From contig JAFKGQ010000016.1 in the NCBI GenBank assembly GCA_017307755.1, positions 186,001 through 250,000 on the forward strand: a stretch of 64,000 nucleotides of DNA, in the 5' to 3' direction. How positions within the stretch are numbered: the stretch's first letter is position 1; each line of letters starts with the position of its first letter. This stretch comes from Chitinophagaceae bacterium. Lineage in GTDB: Bacteria; Bacteroidota; Bacteroidia; Chitinophagales; Chitinophagaceae. The position numbers and the translations under genes are program-made. The notes beneath the pieces were generated by a model, which saw nothing but the letters and a program-made list of their open reading frames with translations, made no database searches and had not been told where the DNA came from. Shown one piece after another: positions 43,917 through 52,693 of this stretch.

Positions 43917-43926
43917 TACAAAGCTA

Positions 43927-46900
43927 ATGCGAACCAGGCATTTAATCAAAACGATGCGCGTCATGCGACTGACTTCTCTCTTTCTGCTTGCAGCCGGTCT
44001 CCAGGTTAGTGCGAGGACACTATCCCAAACAGTCACCTTTTCCGGCGAGCGCGTCCCGCTGGTGAAGGTATTCAACGAGGTAAAGAAACAGACAGGTTTC
44101 CTGGTGGCTTACAATGACCAGGTATTACGATCGGCAAAGCTTGTCAGCATCTCCGTAAAGGACGAGCCTGTCGAAAGGTTTATGCAAAAGATCCTGCAGG
44201 ACCAGCCTTTCGAATACACCATCGAAGGGAATACGATCTTTATCCGGCGCAGGTCAGTCCCGGTCACCAGTCCTGCGGGTGAAATTTCACCGCCTAAGAT
44301 CTTTAAAGGCAGGGTCCTTACTGAAGACGGCTCTCCCTTGCAAGGCGTCACTGTCAGGATAAAAGGGGTACAAGGCGGCACTTCCACGGATGTCAACGGG
44401 CTTTTTACTATTACGTCCGACAAGTCTTCCCTTACGCTGATCTTTTCCTATGTGGGCTATGCGGAAACGGAGGTCGTCGTTGCCGGCAGTGATGCGATAA
44501 ATATTGTCCTTCATCCAAGAACCAAGGGCCTGGATGAAGCTGTCGTAGTGGGGTACGGAACAGTAAAAAAAGGAGACGTCACTACCGCCGTGGCAACGGT
44601 CACTTCCAAACAGCTGGAGAACAGACCCGTGATGAATGCGCTCGAGGCGATGGCGGGACAGTTGTCAGGTGTCGATATCCAACAGGGCGGCGGTCAGCCG
44701 GGCGGGGAAAGCATAAAAATAAGGGTCAGGGGCACCAACTCCATCAGCGGCAGCTCCGATCCCTTGTATGTAGTGGACGGCATGCCCATGCCCAATGCGC
44801 TTAATTCCATCAGCGTAAACGACATCGACAATATCACGGTGCTCAAGGATGTCTCGGCCACCGCCATCTATGGTTCCCGCGGCTCCAGCGGCGTCGTGCT
44901 GATCACTACCAAAAAAGGCAAGACAGGGCCGCCTGCCATCTCCGTGAACTCTTCCGTGGGCATGCAGCAGATAGCCAAGAAAATACCCATGATGGGAAAG
45001 AATGATTATCTGCAGCTGCTGCTCGATTCCAAGAACAATTCATGGGTCGACAGAGATCCCGTAAATAACAAAGCCACCGATGACAATGCCACCCGCCAGG
45101 CGCGGGGCGCAGCGGGAAGCATTAAATACATCATCCCGGACGGCAAAAGCAATCCATGGGGCACGTTTAAATACAATATCCTTGACCCCGCCGATGTGGC
45201 AAAGATGCCGAATACGGACTGGCAGGACGAGATCTACCGCAACGCCCTGGTGACCCAGAACGAGATATCCCTTTCAGGCGGCGCCGGCAATACGCGTTAT
45301 ATCATTTCCGGCAACTATGCCAAACAGGACGGTATTATCATCAACTCCACTTATCAACGGTTCAACGTGCGGTCAAGACTGGAATCCAAAATACGGAAGA
45401 ACCTCACGATAGGGTTTCAGTTGCTGGGTAATTCCAGCAACGGCAGGCTGCAGGCGCAAGGCCGGAACGAAGCGTTGGGTGGATGGGGCGTCGATCTGGC
45501 AGCCTTGTCCATGGCCCCCGTATTCCCGGTGAAGAACCCGGACGGGACCTATGCGGACATGCAGCGCAACCCGGATATACTGGGAGCCGGCCAGCCGGGT
45601 TTCAACCCGCTGGAGATGGCGAATAACCGCTACCGCTATAAAAAGAACTACGGCTGGTCAGCCTTTACATTCGCAGAATGGGAGATCATTCCCAATCTCA
45701 AATACAAATTCACGTTCAATCAGACAACCGTCAACAATGAGAACAGTTTTTTTGAGCCGTCAGGCGTCAACGACTATGGAGTGACAACAACAGGAACAAC
45801 CTCTTCCAACGCACAGGACCATACCAGAAGCTACCTGATAGAAAACCTGGTGACCTATAACAAAACGATTGCCGACAAACATAATTTCTCCCTGCTGGGC
45901 GGCTATACCATCGAAAACGCCCTGCTGGGATCCATCAGCACCGCTGCTGCCAATGGCGCCTCCAACTATGTCCAGCTGGTGACAGGCACACCGGTGACAG
46001 CCGTCACCGGAGCATCGGAGTATTCATTGCAGTCTTACCTGGGACGCCTGATGTACAATTTCAACCAGCGCTATCTGTTGACAGGTACGGTACGCTGGGA
46101 TGGATCGTCCCGCTTCAGTCCGGGTCATAAATGGGGATTCTTCCCATCTATCTCCGCCGGCTGGAACGTTGCCAAGGAGTCGTTCATGGAGAATGTAAAG
46201 GTCATCAACGATCTCAAGATACGCGGCGGCTGGGGTGTATCGGGGAATAACAACATCGGTAATTTCGAATGGCAGGGCAATATGGGTGGCAACCGCTATC
46301 CCCTGGGGAGCACACAGGTGGGCCAGTTGGGCGTACCTCCGGGCAGCAAGGCGCAAAACAACCAGCTGACCTGGGAAAAAACACGCGAGTTCAATGTCGG
46401 GTTCGACCTGAGCATCCTGAACAATCGTATCACGGTCAGCGGCGACTACTACGTAAGGACTTCCTACGATCTGCTGTTGAACCTCCCGGCCCCTATCCTC
46501 ACCGGACAAACCTCCTACCTGACCAATATAGGCAAGATGCGGAACAAAGGCGTAGAGCTTACGCTGTCCACCCGGAATATCACCGGCCCCATCTTTTCCT
46601 GGAGCACGGACTTCAATATCTCCCACAACGATAACAAAGTACTCTCGCTGGGACCCGGCAACACCCCCATTTTCCCTACCTCCAAGATATCAGGAGGCCC
46701 CTGGTTCCGTACAGCAGTGGGTTATCCGTTATCCACTTTCTGGGGCTACCAGGTGGCAGGCATCTTCAGGGATGACGCGGACCTGGCCAAGCATACTCAG
46801 TATAACCCCGGCAAAGACCGCCCCGGTCAGTTCTATTACCAGGATGTCAGCGGCCCCAACGGCAAACCCGACGGCGTCATCGATGTCAATGACCGTACCG

Positions 46901-47451
46901 CCATCGGTAACAACAATCCGAAATTTACGGCAGGCATGACCAACCATTTTGCCTACAAGGACCTGAGCCTCGATATACAACTGAACGCAAGCTATGGCGG
47001 CCATACTTATAATCTCCTGTTCAAAGAGCTGGTGAAGGGTACCGACGGGTCCAGAGGCGCTCCCAAATACCTACTCGACAGATGGAAGTCACCGGCAGAT
47101 CCGGGCAACGGAAAAGTACCGGCCGTTACATCCGTCGGCAGAGGGCTGGACGGGAATGGCTCCTCCTACTGGGTCCAGGATAACTCCTACCTGCGCATCC
47201 GTAATGTGACGCTCGCCTACGACCTGTCCTCCAAACTGCCAAAGAAATACAATATACAGCGGTTAAGGGTATACGCATCTGTATACAATCTGTATACGTT
47301 CACAAAATACCTGGGCTACGACCCGGAAGCCAATACGTCCTATTATTACGATTCACCGGACGGCACTGGCGGGTCCCAGGTCAGCGGCGCGGACTACCTC
47401 GCCTATCCTACATCCCGAACCTATAGCCTTGGCATAAACCTGACATTCTGA
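43927..47451 (+). CDS. SusC/RagA family TonB-linked glycan transporter with STN domain
   Basis: 1174 residues. Signal peptide to ~29 (LQVSARTLSQT), STN domain (~34-105), carboxypeptidase-regulatory-like domain (~118-205) with the classic end DEAVVVGYGTVKK, plug with LYVVDGMPMP and SATAIYGSRGSSGVVLITTKKG, and the barrel ending TYSLGINLTF. This is the most canonical of the three SusC proteins here. It should import the oligosaccharides cut at the cell surface, and its STN domain should signal to the FecR at 42499. Confidence 0.95.
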   Translation: MRTRHLIKTMRVMRLTSLFLLAAGLQVSARTLSQTVTFSGERVPLVKVFNEVKKQTGFLVAYNDQVLRSAKLVSISVKDEPVERFMQKILQDQPFEYTIEGNTIFIRRRSVPVTSPAGEISPPKIFKGRVLTEDGSPLQGVTVRIKGVQGGTSTDVNGLFTITSDKSSLTLIFSYVGYAETEVVVAGSDAINIVLHPRTKGLDEAVVVGYGTVKKGDVTTAVATVTSKQLENRPVMNALEAMAGQLSGVDIQQGGGQPGGESIKIRVRGTNSISGSSDPLYVVDGMPMPNALNSISVNDIDNITVLKDVSATAIYGSRGSSGVVLITTKKGKTGPPAISVNSSVGMQQIAKKIPMMGKNDYLQLLLDSKNNSWVDRDPVNNKATDDNATRQARGAAGSIKYIIPDGKSNPWGTFKYNILDPADVAKMPNTDWQDEIYRNALVTQNEISLSGGAGNTRYIISGNYAKQDGIIINSTYQRFNVRSRLESKIRKNLTIGFQLLGNSSNGRLQAQGRNEALGGWGVDLAALSMAPVFPVKNPDGTYADMQRNPDILGAGQPGFNPLEMANNRYRYKKNYGWSAFTFAEWEIIPNLKYKFTFNQTTVNNENSFFEPSGVNDYGVTTTGTTSSNAQDHTRSYLIENLVTYNKTIADKHNFSLLGGYTIENALLGSISTAAANGASNYVQLVTGTPVTAVTGASEYSLQSYLGRLMYNFNQRYLLTGTVRWDGSSRFSPGHKWGFFPSISAGWNVAKESFMENVKVINDLKIRGGWGVSGNNNIGNFEWQGNMGGNRYPLGSTQVGQLGVPPGSKAQNNQLTWEKTREFNVGFDLSILNNRITVSGDYYVRTSYDLLLNLPAPILTGQTSYLTNIGKMRNKGVELTLSTRNITGPIFSWSTDFNISHNDNKVLSLGPGNTPIFPTSKISGGPWFRTAVGYPLSTFWGYQVAGIFRDDADLAKHTQYNPGKDRPGQFYYQDVSGPNGKPDGVIDVNDRTAIGNNNPKFTAGMTNHFAYKDLSLDIQLNASYGGHTYNLLFKELVKGTDGSRGAPKYLLDRWKSPADPGNGKVPAVTSVGRGLDGNGSSYWVQDNSYLRIRNVTLAYDLSSKLPKKYNIQRLRVYASVYNLYTFTKYLGYDPEANTSYYYDSPDGTGGSQVSGADYLAYPTSRTYSLGINLTF

Positions 47452-47459
47452 TAGAATTA

Positions 47460-49103
47460 ATGAACCATTCAACGCATACAGTCATGCAAAAAATAATAGG
47501 TTTTTTTATCGTTGCGATCTGTTCCCTGTCATGCGGGAAGGGGAAGCTCGATCTGAACGACCCCGCCAACTTTACGCCCCAGCAATTCTATAAAACACAA
47601 TCCGACATGGATGCAGCCGTGGTAGGCGCTTACGGCAGGCTCCGGGACGTATACAACGGCTACTTCTACTATTGGGGAGAGATCCGCAGCGACAACACGA
47701 GCTTTTATAACCCTTCCGTGGATAGGAACAGCGTAAATCTGCTGGTCCCGATACAGGTCACCTATGTGGAAGTGAACAATTTCTGGAATAACCTTTACCT
47801 GGCCATCATCGCATCCAATACGGTCCTGGAAAAAATAGACGGCGCCACCTACACCAGCGATGCTGTGAAGAACCAGCATATCGGGGAAGCCAAACTGATA
47901 AGAGCCCTTTGCTATTTCTACCTGGCACGTACCTACGGAGGATATGCATTGGACGGGAGCCTGTCGGGCGTTCCGCTGGTGACCAAACAACTGGGCGCCG
48001 ATGCAGCACGAAAGATGCCAAGAGCCAGCCTGGAAGACACCTACGCTCTTATCGTCAGCGATCTCACCGATGCCAAAGCCAAGCTGCCCTCCTCTGCCCC
48101 AGGAGCCAATGCAGGACGCGTTACCAGCGTCTCCGCCCAGGCGCTGCTGGGTAAAGTATATATGTTCATGGCGGGATACCCACTGAACAAAGGGGCGGAT
48201 TATTATGTAAAAGCCGCCGCAGAGTTCCAGCCTGTTGTGAACAACCCCGCGCTCAGCCTGGTCCCCAGCTATGTGAAGCTGTTCGATTCGAATAACAAGA
48301 ACTCATCCGAAGCCATTATCGAGATACAGTTCAAGGCAGACCTGACGAACAAGACCGGCAACGCTTTCCAGTCAAAAATGCTCACCAGCGCCGCCGCCTC
48401 CGCGCTGGTCCCGGCGGGAGACGCGGGGACTGCAGACAACAAGCCCAATATCTCTCTGCTGAATGCTTATGCGGCGGGCGATCCCAGAAAATCCGTCACC
48501 TTCAGACCCGGTTATAAACAGAACAATAGTACCTACAAGACGGAAGCATATGGACATAAATACTGGCAACAACTGGGTGCGGACAAGTCGAATGTGGACT
48601 CCTATCTGAATTGGGATTGCAACTGGAAGGAACTTCGTCTTGCAGAAGTCTATCTCCTCTATGCGGAAGCGCTTGTGCGGTCAGGAGGTGATAAGAACAC
48701 GGCGCTCACCTACCTCAATAAGATCAGACAACGGGCCAGAAGTACCGCCAAGTCGGATGACCCGACCATCGCAACCATCGAAACACAATTCCCCGGCTGG
48801 AACACAGGCGACCCCTCCGTAACGCTGAAGGACTATGACCTCACGGATTTTGCTTCGGACAATGACTTCCTGTTGGCCATCGAGAATGAATCGAGGGTGG
48901 AATTTGCCCTGGAGGACAAACGTTGGTATGACCTTGTAAGGACCCAGCGCGCTCCGGCGGTAATGACGGCTTCTTCACAGACGGATGAAAATACGACCAT
49001 CACCTGGGACGACAGGGACTATGCCCTCCCCATGCCGCAGAACGCGATGATCAACGCCAACCCGGGCGTCATCATTCAAAACAAGGGATACACACAGCTT
49101 TAA
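47460..49103 (+). CDS. RagB/SusD family glycan-binding lipoprotein
   Basis: 547 residues, a full-length SusD. Lipoprotein signal with ICSLSC (Cys25 from this start; an internal ATG at 47484 is also possible). SusD marks: HIGEAKLIRALCYFYLARTYGG, RVTSVSAQALLGKVYMFM, ELRLAEVYLLYAEALVRSGG and IENESRVEFALEDKRWYDLVRT. Nine bases after susC. It binds glycan at the cell surface. Confidence 0.94.
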   Translation: MNHSTHTVMQKIIGFFIVAICSLSCGKGKLDLNDPANFTPQQFYKTQSDMDAAVVGAYGRLRDVYNGYFYYWGEIRSDNTSFYNPSVDRNSVNLLVPIQVTYVEVNNFWNNLYLAIIASNTVLEKIDGATYTSDAVKNQHIGEAKLIRALCYFYLARTYGGYALDGSLSGVPLVTKQLGADAARKMPRASLEDTYALIVSDLTDAKAKLPSSAPGANAGRVTSVSAQALLGKVYMFMAGYPLNKGADYYVKAAAEFQPVVNNPALSLVPSYVKLFDSNNKNSSEAIIEIQFKADLTNKTGNAFQSKMLTSAAASALVPAGDAGTADNKPNISLLNAYAAGDPRKSVTFRPGYKQNNSTYKTEAYGHKYWQQLGADKSNVDSYLNWDCNWKELRLAEVYLLYAEALVRSGGDKNTALTYLNKIRQRARSTAKSDDPTIATIETQFPGWNTGDPSVTLKDYDLTDFASDNDFLLAIENESRVEFALEDKRWYDLVRTQRAPAVMTASSQTDENTTITWDDRDYALPMPQNAMINANPGVIIQNKGYTQL

Positions 49104-49116
49104 TCCCGGCTTTTTT
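49085..49116 (+). terminator. Weak attenuator-like hairpin after susD
   Basis: GGGAT (49085-49089) pairs with ATCCC (49103-49107) over a 13-base loop and is followed by GGC and six Ts. The short stem makes a partial stop at best, but it could lower expression of the enzyme genes relative to susCD. Confidence 0.22.
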
Positions 49117-49135
49117 CACGCTAATAAAACTTCAG

Positions 49136-50416
49136 ATGATGAAGGTCATATTGCTATGCTCTCTTTTTTTCGTATCCTTCCTGGAAAAGACGTCCGCACA
49201 AGGTGACGGATATATTTACAAGGACGGCAGACGTCAGTTCGTCTTTGGCAGCTATTTTCTTCCCGGCAACGATGCCGATCTGAAAGAAATGACAGAGGCG
49301 GGGTTCAACCTCTTCGCCTGCGGGTCCGGACAAGACCTGGACCGGGTAAAAAAATACAATGCCCAGGGATGGGTATTCCTTCGGCTGGAGGATGGCGTTA
49401 CCCCCGCGCTGCAGCAGCAGATAGCCTCCGTCGCGGGCCATCCGGCGCTGGCTGTCTGGAGCGGCCCCGACGAGCTTGTATGGGGTTTTACCGCCAACAG
49501 CAGGCTGTACAGGGAACTAAAGGTCCATTCTGAAAAAGGGGCCTGGAAAAAGCTCAATCCGGAAGCCCTTCGATATGCCAGACAGCAGAGTGAGGTCCTC
49601 ATGCCGAACGTACATAAGGCCATCACCTATCTCCGCAGCGTGGACAAACGTAACCTGCAGTTGTGGATCAATGAGGGGGAGAACAGCGATATGGGGTACA
49701 TATGGCAATATATGGACGACTTCGATATCACCGGCTTTGATCTTTACCCCGTGAAAGCAGCGCGCACAGACAGCAGTACACGACCCCGCCGGCAGATACA
49801 ATCCATCGGCAAAAGCACCAAACGATGGACGGCCGTCAGTCAGGGTAAACCTTTGTGGATCGTGCTGCAGGCCTTTTCATGGAATGAACTGGCGGCCATC
49901 GAACCCTGGAATGGAGCAGGCCGTCCTGTCGCCTACCCGTCCTTTGAAGAATCGCGGTACATGGCCTATGACGTACTTGCTAACGGCGCTTCCGGGCTTC
50001 TATATTGGGACATGCGATTCCTCACCTCGTCGGCATGCCGGCAATCCCTCTATGGCCTGGCCCGTGAGTTCACCGCCTTGCAACCTTTCTTTTCCACGGA
50101 GCCCAAACCCGTCAGTGTCACTGCCTATGAACCCGACAGCACAGCCGGCCGGGTGCTGGCCACCGCCCGTCAGTATGGCCGTGACTGGATGGTCGCCGTG
50201 GTCAATGAAGGAGATACCGTCCAGCACGCCGCCGTCGTCAGCGGACTCGACCGCCTCAACGGACAAAAGCTCGTGGAACTGTACGGTGATGAAGAGGTCA
50301 CGGTAAAAAACGGAAAGATCTTCACACGGCTACGCCCCTTGGAAGTAAAGGTTTTCGCCACCGGGCGGAAATGGGAGGCCACAAATAAAAATGGCCGGGA
50401 TTACGCAGGTCAATGA
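49136..50416 (+). CDS. Secreted TIM-barrel glycosidase-like protein
   Basis: 426 residues, signal peptide ~1-21 (ends TSAQ). The body looks like a (beta/alpha)8 glycosidase: a FGSYFLPGND opening, ...EAGFNLFACGSG, HPALAVWSGPDELVWG with a Glu that fits an acid/base at a strand end, DDFDITGFDLYPVK, WIVLQAFSWNEL and GASGLLYWDMRF, then a small C-terminal beta domain (VTAYEPDS to LRPLEVKVFAT). The strand order is like GH2/GH5/GH42 enzymes, but I cannot place it in a family. In the locus it should act on the imported or surface-bound glycan. Confidence 0.72.
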   Translation: MMKVILLCSLFFVSFLEKTSAQGDGYIYKDGRRQFVFGSYFLPGNDADLKEMTEAGFNLFACGSGQDLDRVKKYNAQGWVFLRLEDGVTPALQQQIASVAGHPALAVWSGPDELVWGFTANSRLYRELKVHSEKGAWKKLNPEALRYARQQSEVLMPNVHKAITYLRSVDKRNLQLWINEGENSDMGYIWQYMDDFDITGFDLYPVKAARTDSSTRPRRQIQSIGKSTKRWTAVSQGKPLWIVLQAFSWNELAAIEPWNGAGRPVAYPSFEESRYMAYDVLANGASGLLYWDMRFLTSSACRQSLYGLAREFTALQPFFSTEPKPVSVTAYEPDSTAGRVLATARQYGRDWMVAVVNEGDTVQHAAVVSGLDRLNGQKLVELYGDEEVTVKNGKIFTRLRPLEVKVFATGRKWEATNKNGRDYAGQ

Positions 50417-50452
50417 CCATAAAATCATTTGCAAAGGAATAAACAGACAAAT

Positions 50453-52669
50453 ATGAAGAAAGTCCTTCGGTATTGGAAGATCAACACTTTTATCCTTGCG
50501 CTGGCAGTCGCGACGGGGCTACATTTCAAAAACTCCGCCCCTGGTCAGCTGGAGCTCGTTACCAATGGAAAAAGCCAGTACGTAATCGTAGTCGCCGCCG
50601 GCTCTCCTCCGCAGGTACAGCGGGCCGCGACCTTGCTGCAGCAATACGTAGAGAAAATGTCCGGCTGCCGGCTGCCGGTGACAAGCACCCTCACCGGCGA
50701 GAACAAAGGTATCCTTATAAAGGAGGTCGACGGCCTGAAATACGATGGCTTCAGAATCAATACGCTCTCTAATGGCGCCATCTCCATCGAAGGCGGCAAA
50801 AGCAGGGGCTGCATATACGGCGCCGTAAGGATACTGGATAAATACCTGGGCTGCCATTTGTACAGCCCCCGGTATAAAGTGATCCCGACCAGCAAAGACC
50901 TGCGTCTCCCTTTGCTGCGGGAAGCGGACTCTTCCGTCAACAGTCTGCGCATCGTATTTACCTTGAATGAGTTTAGCGATGATGCGGACCTATTGGACTG
51001 GAACAGGATCACCAATCGCTTCCCCCCCTTTGCGGATAACTATTATTGCCATACGTTCACCCACCGCCTGCTGCCGCCTGACTCATTCTATAAAACCCAC
51101 CCCGAATATTATGCGCTCATCGGCGGCCAGCGTGTTCCCGACCAGTTGTGTATGTCGAACCCCGACGTCGTCCGCGAAGTGATCAAACAGATGAAAAAGG
51201 ACATACCGCTGCAGCCTGACCGCCTGTACTGGTCTGTCAGCCAGGCCGACGGCCCGTTATATTGCCGGTGCCCCGACTGTCAAAAAGCGATAGACGAAGA
51301 AAAAAGCGTGGCCGGACCAATCATCCGCTGCGTCAACCAGGTGGCAAAAGAATTTCCCGATAAGATCATTTCCACCCTCGCCTATTATTACTCCCTGGTC
51401 CCGCCCGCCATTACCACCCCTCGGGACAACGTACAGATCATGTGGTGCGGCGGCGACCTCGCCGCATGGGGAAAAATAGCGAAGCATATTTACGTATGGG
51501 ATTATGTGGTGGACTATTTCCACTACCAATGCCCATACCCCAGCCTGTTCATGGCGCAGCCCGAGGTGAAAGACCAGGTAAGCAAGGGCGCCAACGAATT
51601 CTTTATCCAGGGGAACATCGACTACGGAATGGAGTTCGCCGAACTGCGGCTATATCTCTATTCCCGGATAGCCTGGAACCCAAATGTAGACGTCTCTGCC
51701 ACAATAGACGAGTTCCTGAAAGCTTACTACGGCCCGGCCGCACCCTATATCAGGAAATATATCGACAGGATCACGGACGCCTATGAAAGAACAAAGGATA
51801 AAAAGCAGCTGATCATCAACACCCCGCCTAGTTATTACCAGGACACGTATCTAACGCCTGCGCTCATGGAGGAATACAATACCCTGTTTGACCAGGCGGA
51901 ACAGGCCGTAAAAGGACAGGCTGTGTTTGCAGCGCATACGCACCTGGCCCGGATGCCGCTGAACTTCGCCGCTATGGAGATCGCAAAGCACAATATGTAC
52001 GGGCCCGGCGGCTGGTGGGATGCCTCGGGCACCGTGAGGAATAAAAAGCTGGACGATCTCTTTGATGACTTTTACGCTACCCTGAAAAAAGAGGGCATCA
52101 GGGATATAAATGAAAATGCTTACCATCTGGATGATTACAAAAAGCATACTGTCTTCACTACCTCTAATGAGGCAGCCATCGGCAACCTGGCATTTCATAA
52201 AAAAGTGACCGCGGACAGCCTGCCGCCCGAAAGGCTTCACAGGTACTATTCCAACGACCTGTCCATGCTGACGGATGGGGCAAGAGGCGACGACGCCACC
52301 CGCAACCTGTTCTGGCTGATCTGGCCCGACAAGGAGTTCAATATTACGGTGGACCTCGGTGAGACAAAAAAAATATCGTCCGTGGACCTGGGCGCCCTAT
52401 GGAGATCAGGGCCCACCATCCCTCCCGCCTCGGTGGAATGTTTTGTCTCCACAAAGGAGAACAAGGGTTTTGTCTCCATCGGTAAACAGGAGTGGCGCTA
52501 TGATCAGCAAAAGACGGGCGACAGCGATTGGCGATATGTCTATTCGTTCAGGACGGACACAAAGGCCCGCTATGTAAAACTCCACATCATCCGTCACGAC
52601 AGGGCCATTTCCGGAAGGAAAAAAGGTATGCCTGTGCAAACCTTCCTGGACGAAATAGAGGTACGCTAA
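50453..52669 (+). CDS. DUF4838 family protein (alpha-glucuronidase-like N-terminus, F5/8 C-like end)
   Basis: 738 residues from the ATG at 50453 (MKKVLRYWK). Signal/anchor ~1-22, then a GH67/GH20-type N-terminal alpha/beta domain (PPQVQRAATLLQQYVEKMSGCRLPV, KSRGCIYGAVRILDKYLG), the DUF4838 barrel with LYWSVSQADGPLYCRCPDCQKA and IISTLAYYYSLVPP, ending in a ~130-residue galactose-binding-like (discoidin) domain (VDLGETKKISSVDLG to the C-terminus). The N-terminal domain order is that of enzymes cutting uronic-acid or hexosamine ends, so an exo-glycosidase is the best guess; the reaction is not established. Confidence 0.82.
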   Translation: MKKVLRYWKINTFILALAVATGLHFKNSAPGQLELVTNGKSQYVIVVAAGSPPQVQRAATLLQQYVEKMSGCRLPVTSTLTGENKGILIKEVDGLKYDGFRINTLSNGAISIEGGKSRGCIYGAVRILDKYLGCHLYSPRYKVIPTSKDLRLPLLREADSSVNSLRIVFTLNEFSDDADLLDWNRITNRFPPFADNYYCHTFTHRLLPPDSFYKTHPEYYALIGGQRVPDQLCMSNPDVVREVIKQMKKDIPLQPDRLYWSVSQADGPLYCRCPDCQKAIDEEKSVAGPIIRCVNQVAKEFPDKIISTLAYYYSLVPPAITTPRDNVQIMWCGGDLAAWGKIAKHIYVWDYVVDYFHYQCPYPSLFMAQPEVKDQVSKGANEFFIQGNIDYGMEFAELRLYLYSRIAWNPNVDVSATIDEFLKAYYGPAAPYIRKYIDRITDAYERTKDKKQLIINTPPSYYQDTYLTPALMEEYNTLFDQAEQAVKGQAVFAAHTHLARMPLNFAAMEIAKHNMYGPGGWWDASGTVRNKKLDDLFDDFYATLKKEGIRDINENAYHLDDYKKHTVFTTSNEAAIGNLAFHKKVTADSLPPERLHRYYSNDLSMLTDGARGDDATRNLFWLIWPDKEFNITVDLGETKKISSVDLGALWRSGPTIPPASVECFVSTKENKGFVSIGKQEWRYDQQKTGDSDWRYVYSFRTDTKARYVKLHIIRHDRAISGRKKGMPVQTFLDEIEVR

Positions 52670-52693
52670 ATCTTTTATAAAAACTTCAACCCA

